Part shown: positions 63,491 through 64,000 of the stretch, one piece after another
How positions within the stretch are numbered: position 1 is the stretch's first letter
Layout of the letters: each line of letters opens with the position of its first letter
Source: Dirofilaria immitis
Lineage: Eukaryota > Nematoda > Chromadorea > Rhabditida > Onchocercidae
DNA length: 64,000 nt
Direction of reading: 5' to 3'
NCBI GenBank assembly: GCA_024305405.1
Contig: JAKNDB010000064.1
Location: 248,001-312,000, forward strand
Position numbers and translations under genes: made by a program
The notes under the pieces: generated by a model
Seen by the model: only the letters and a program-made list of their open reading frames with translations
The model's database searches: none
Told to the model about the DNA's origin: nothing

Positions 63491-64000
63491 CTACAAGAAG
63501 AAATGTTCAAAAATTGAAATAACATTGTTTATTGTATTTCAATTTATTTAATTCATACAGTATAACATTAACTTTTTGCAAACTATTCTGCCGTAAACAT
63601 GGCTTTACGTCATTTATCTGAGGTAAATGACTCTGACGTAAGTTCTATCATCGTTCAGAGAAGTTACAGTACGCAAGTAACATTGTATCATCAGTAGTAT
63701 GAAGCGTATGTAATCTTTAAATCTGATCAATTAATTCTCTTAGGAAGAAAACATAAGTTACTAGGCCTATTATTCTTTCTTCTTTAAAAGTTAACCCTTG
63801 ACCTCATATTCATTTTCAAAATTTGTCAAATTAAAAAAGTGAAAACTAAAAGTGAACATCTACAGGCAGAAGATTTTCTGATATTCTTAAAACAAAATGG
63901 TGAAATTTCAAAAAAAGAAATAAATATAGGATTATCAATAGGTTGTTATCATTAACCGTTCCAAACATCCCACGCTGCTTATCTCTAGTTTGCTTATCTT
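63491..64000. other. Unresolved region upstream of the kringle gene exons
   Basis: The minus-strand frame of the first listed exon stays open up to an ATG at about 63525, but a good acceptor (CTTCTTGTAG) separates them, so I place the exon start at 63490. No signal-peptide exon is identified before the window ends. Confidence 0.4.

Noticed and set aside
1..64000. CRISPR array, insertion sequence or Wolbachia-derived insert
   Set aside because: The tandem arrays have no unique spacers between repeats, no transposase or bacterial gene is seen, and composition and introns are nematode-like throughout.

Overview
The window looks like nuclear DNA of a parasitic nematode, most likely clade III (spirurid or filarial-like). 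It is strongly AT-rich. The genes have many short introns with GT..AG borders and T-rich, TTTCAG-like acceptors. Several start codons lie just after an acceptor that could serve SL trans-splicing, and homologues of typical animal genes are present. I see no bacterial or endosymbiont DNA, transposase or CRISPR array.

Layout. 1-6780: mostly featureless AT-rich DNA, with one isolated Ser/Thr-rich exon candidate (3870-4019). 6781-9392 (+): class I fructose-bisphosphate aldolase in 8 exons. 9393-36555: a gene desert of about 27 kb made of microsatellites, minisatellites (29, 30, 38, 41, 42 and 136 bp periods), polypurine tracts and short-loop perfect palindromes. 36556-40630 (+): an RBMS/Alan-shepard/SUP-26 type protein with two RRMs. 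42536-45480 (-): a probable operon starting with the Ragulator subunit LAMTOR5, followed by two small unrecognised genes. 46343-48583 (+): a MITD1-type protein without a recognisable MIT domain, divergent from LAMTOR5. 50225-52606 (+): an unrecognised cysteine-containing protein. 54097-54437 (-): an unrecognised coding exon. About 55349-55511 (-): U1 snRNA. 56563-59385: three paralogous small secreted cysteine-rich peptides, two of them in a tandem duplication separated by a foldback element. 59873-63490 (-): ten consecutive exons of a kringle-containing single-pass membrane protein that runs to a short cytoplasmic tail without a kinase domain.

Two points matter to any reader. First, six or more unrelated genes are broken by exactly one missing base in an A/T run. 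Restoring one base makes every exon phase close, so I read these as consensus errors, not pseudogenes. Second, the most interesting biology is the secreted peptide cluster. Its spacing CX3CX5CX7CX6CXC resembles the core of nematode ASABF-type defensins, and all three genes share an intron position, intron phase and a cluster of GATA sites at the start of that intron. The kringle-bearing orphan membrane protein next to it is the second candidate novelty.

The genes form no single pathway. LAMTOR5 (lysosomal mTORC1 scaffold), MITD1 (ESCRT-III linked membrane binding), aldolase (glycolysis), the RNA-binding protein and U1 are housekeeping or regulatory. The right-hand 8 kb is enriched for secreted and membrane products.
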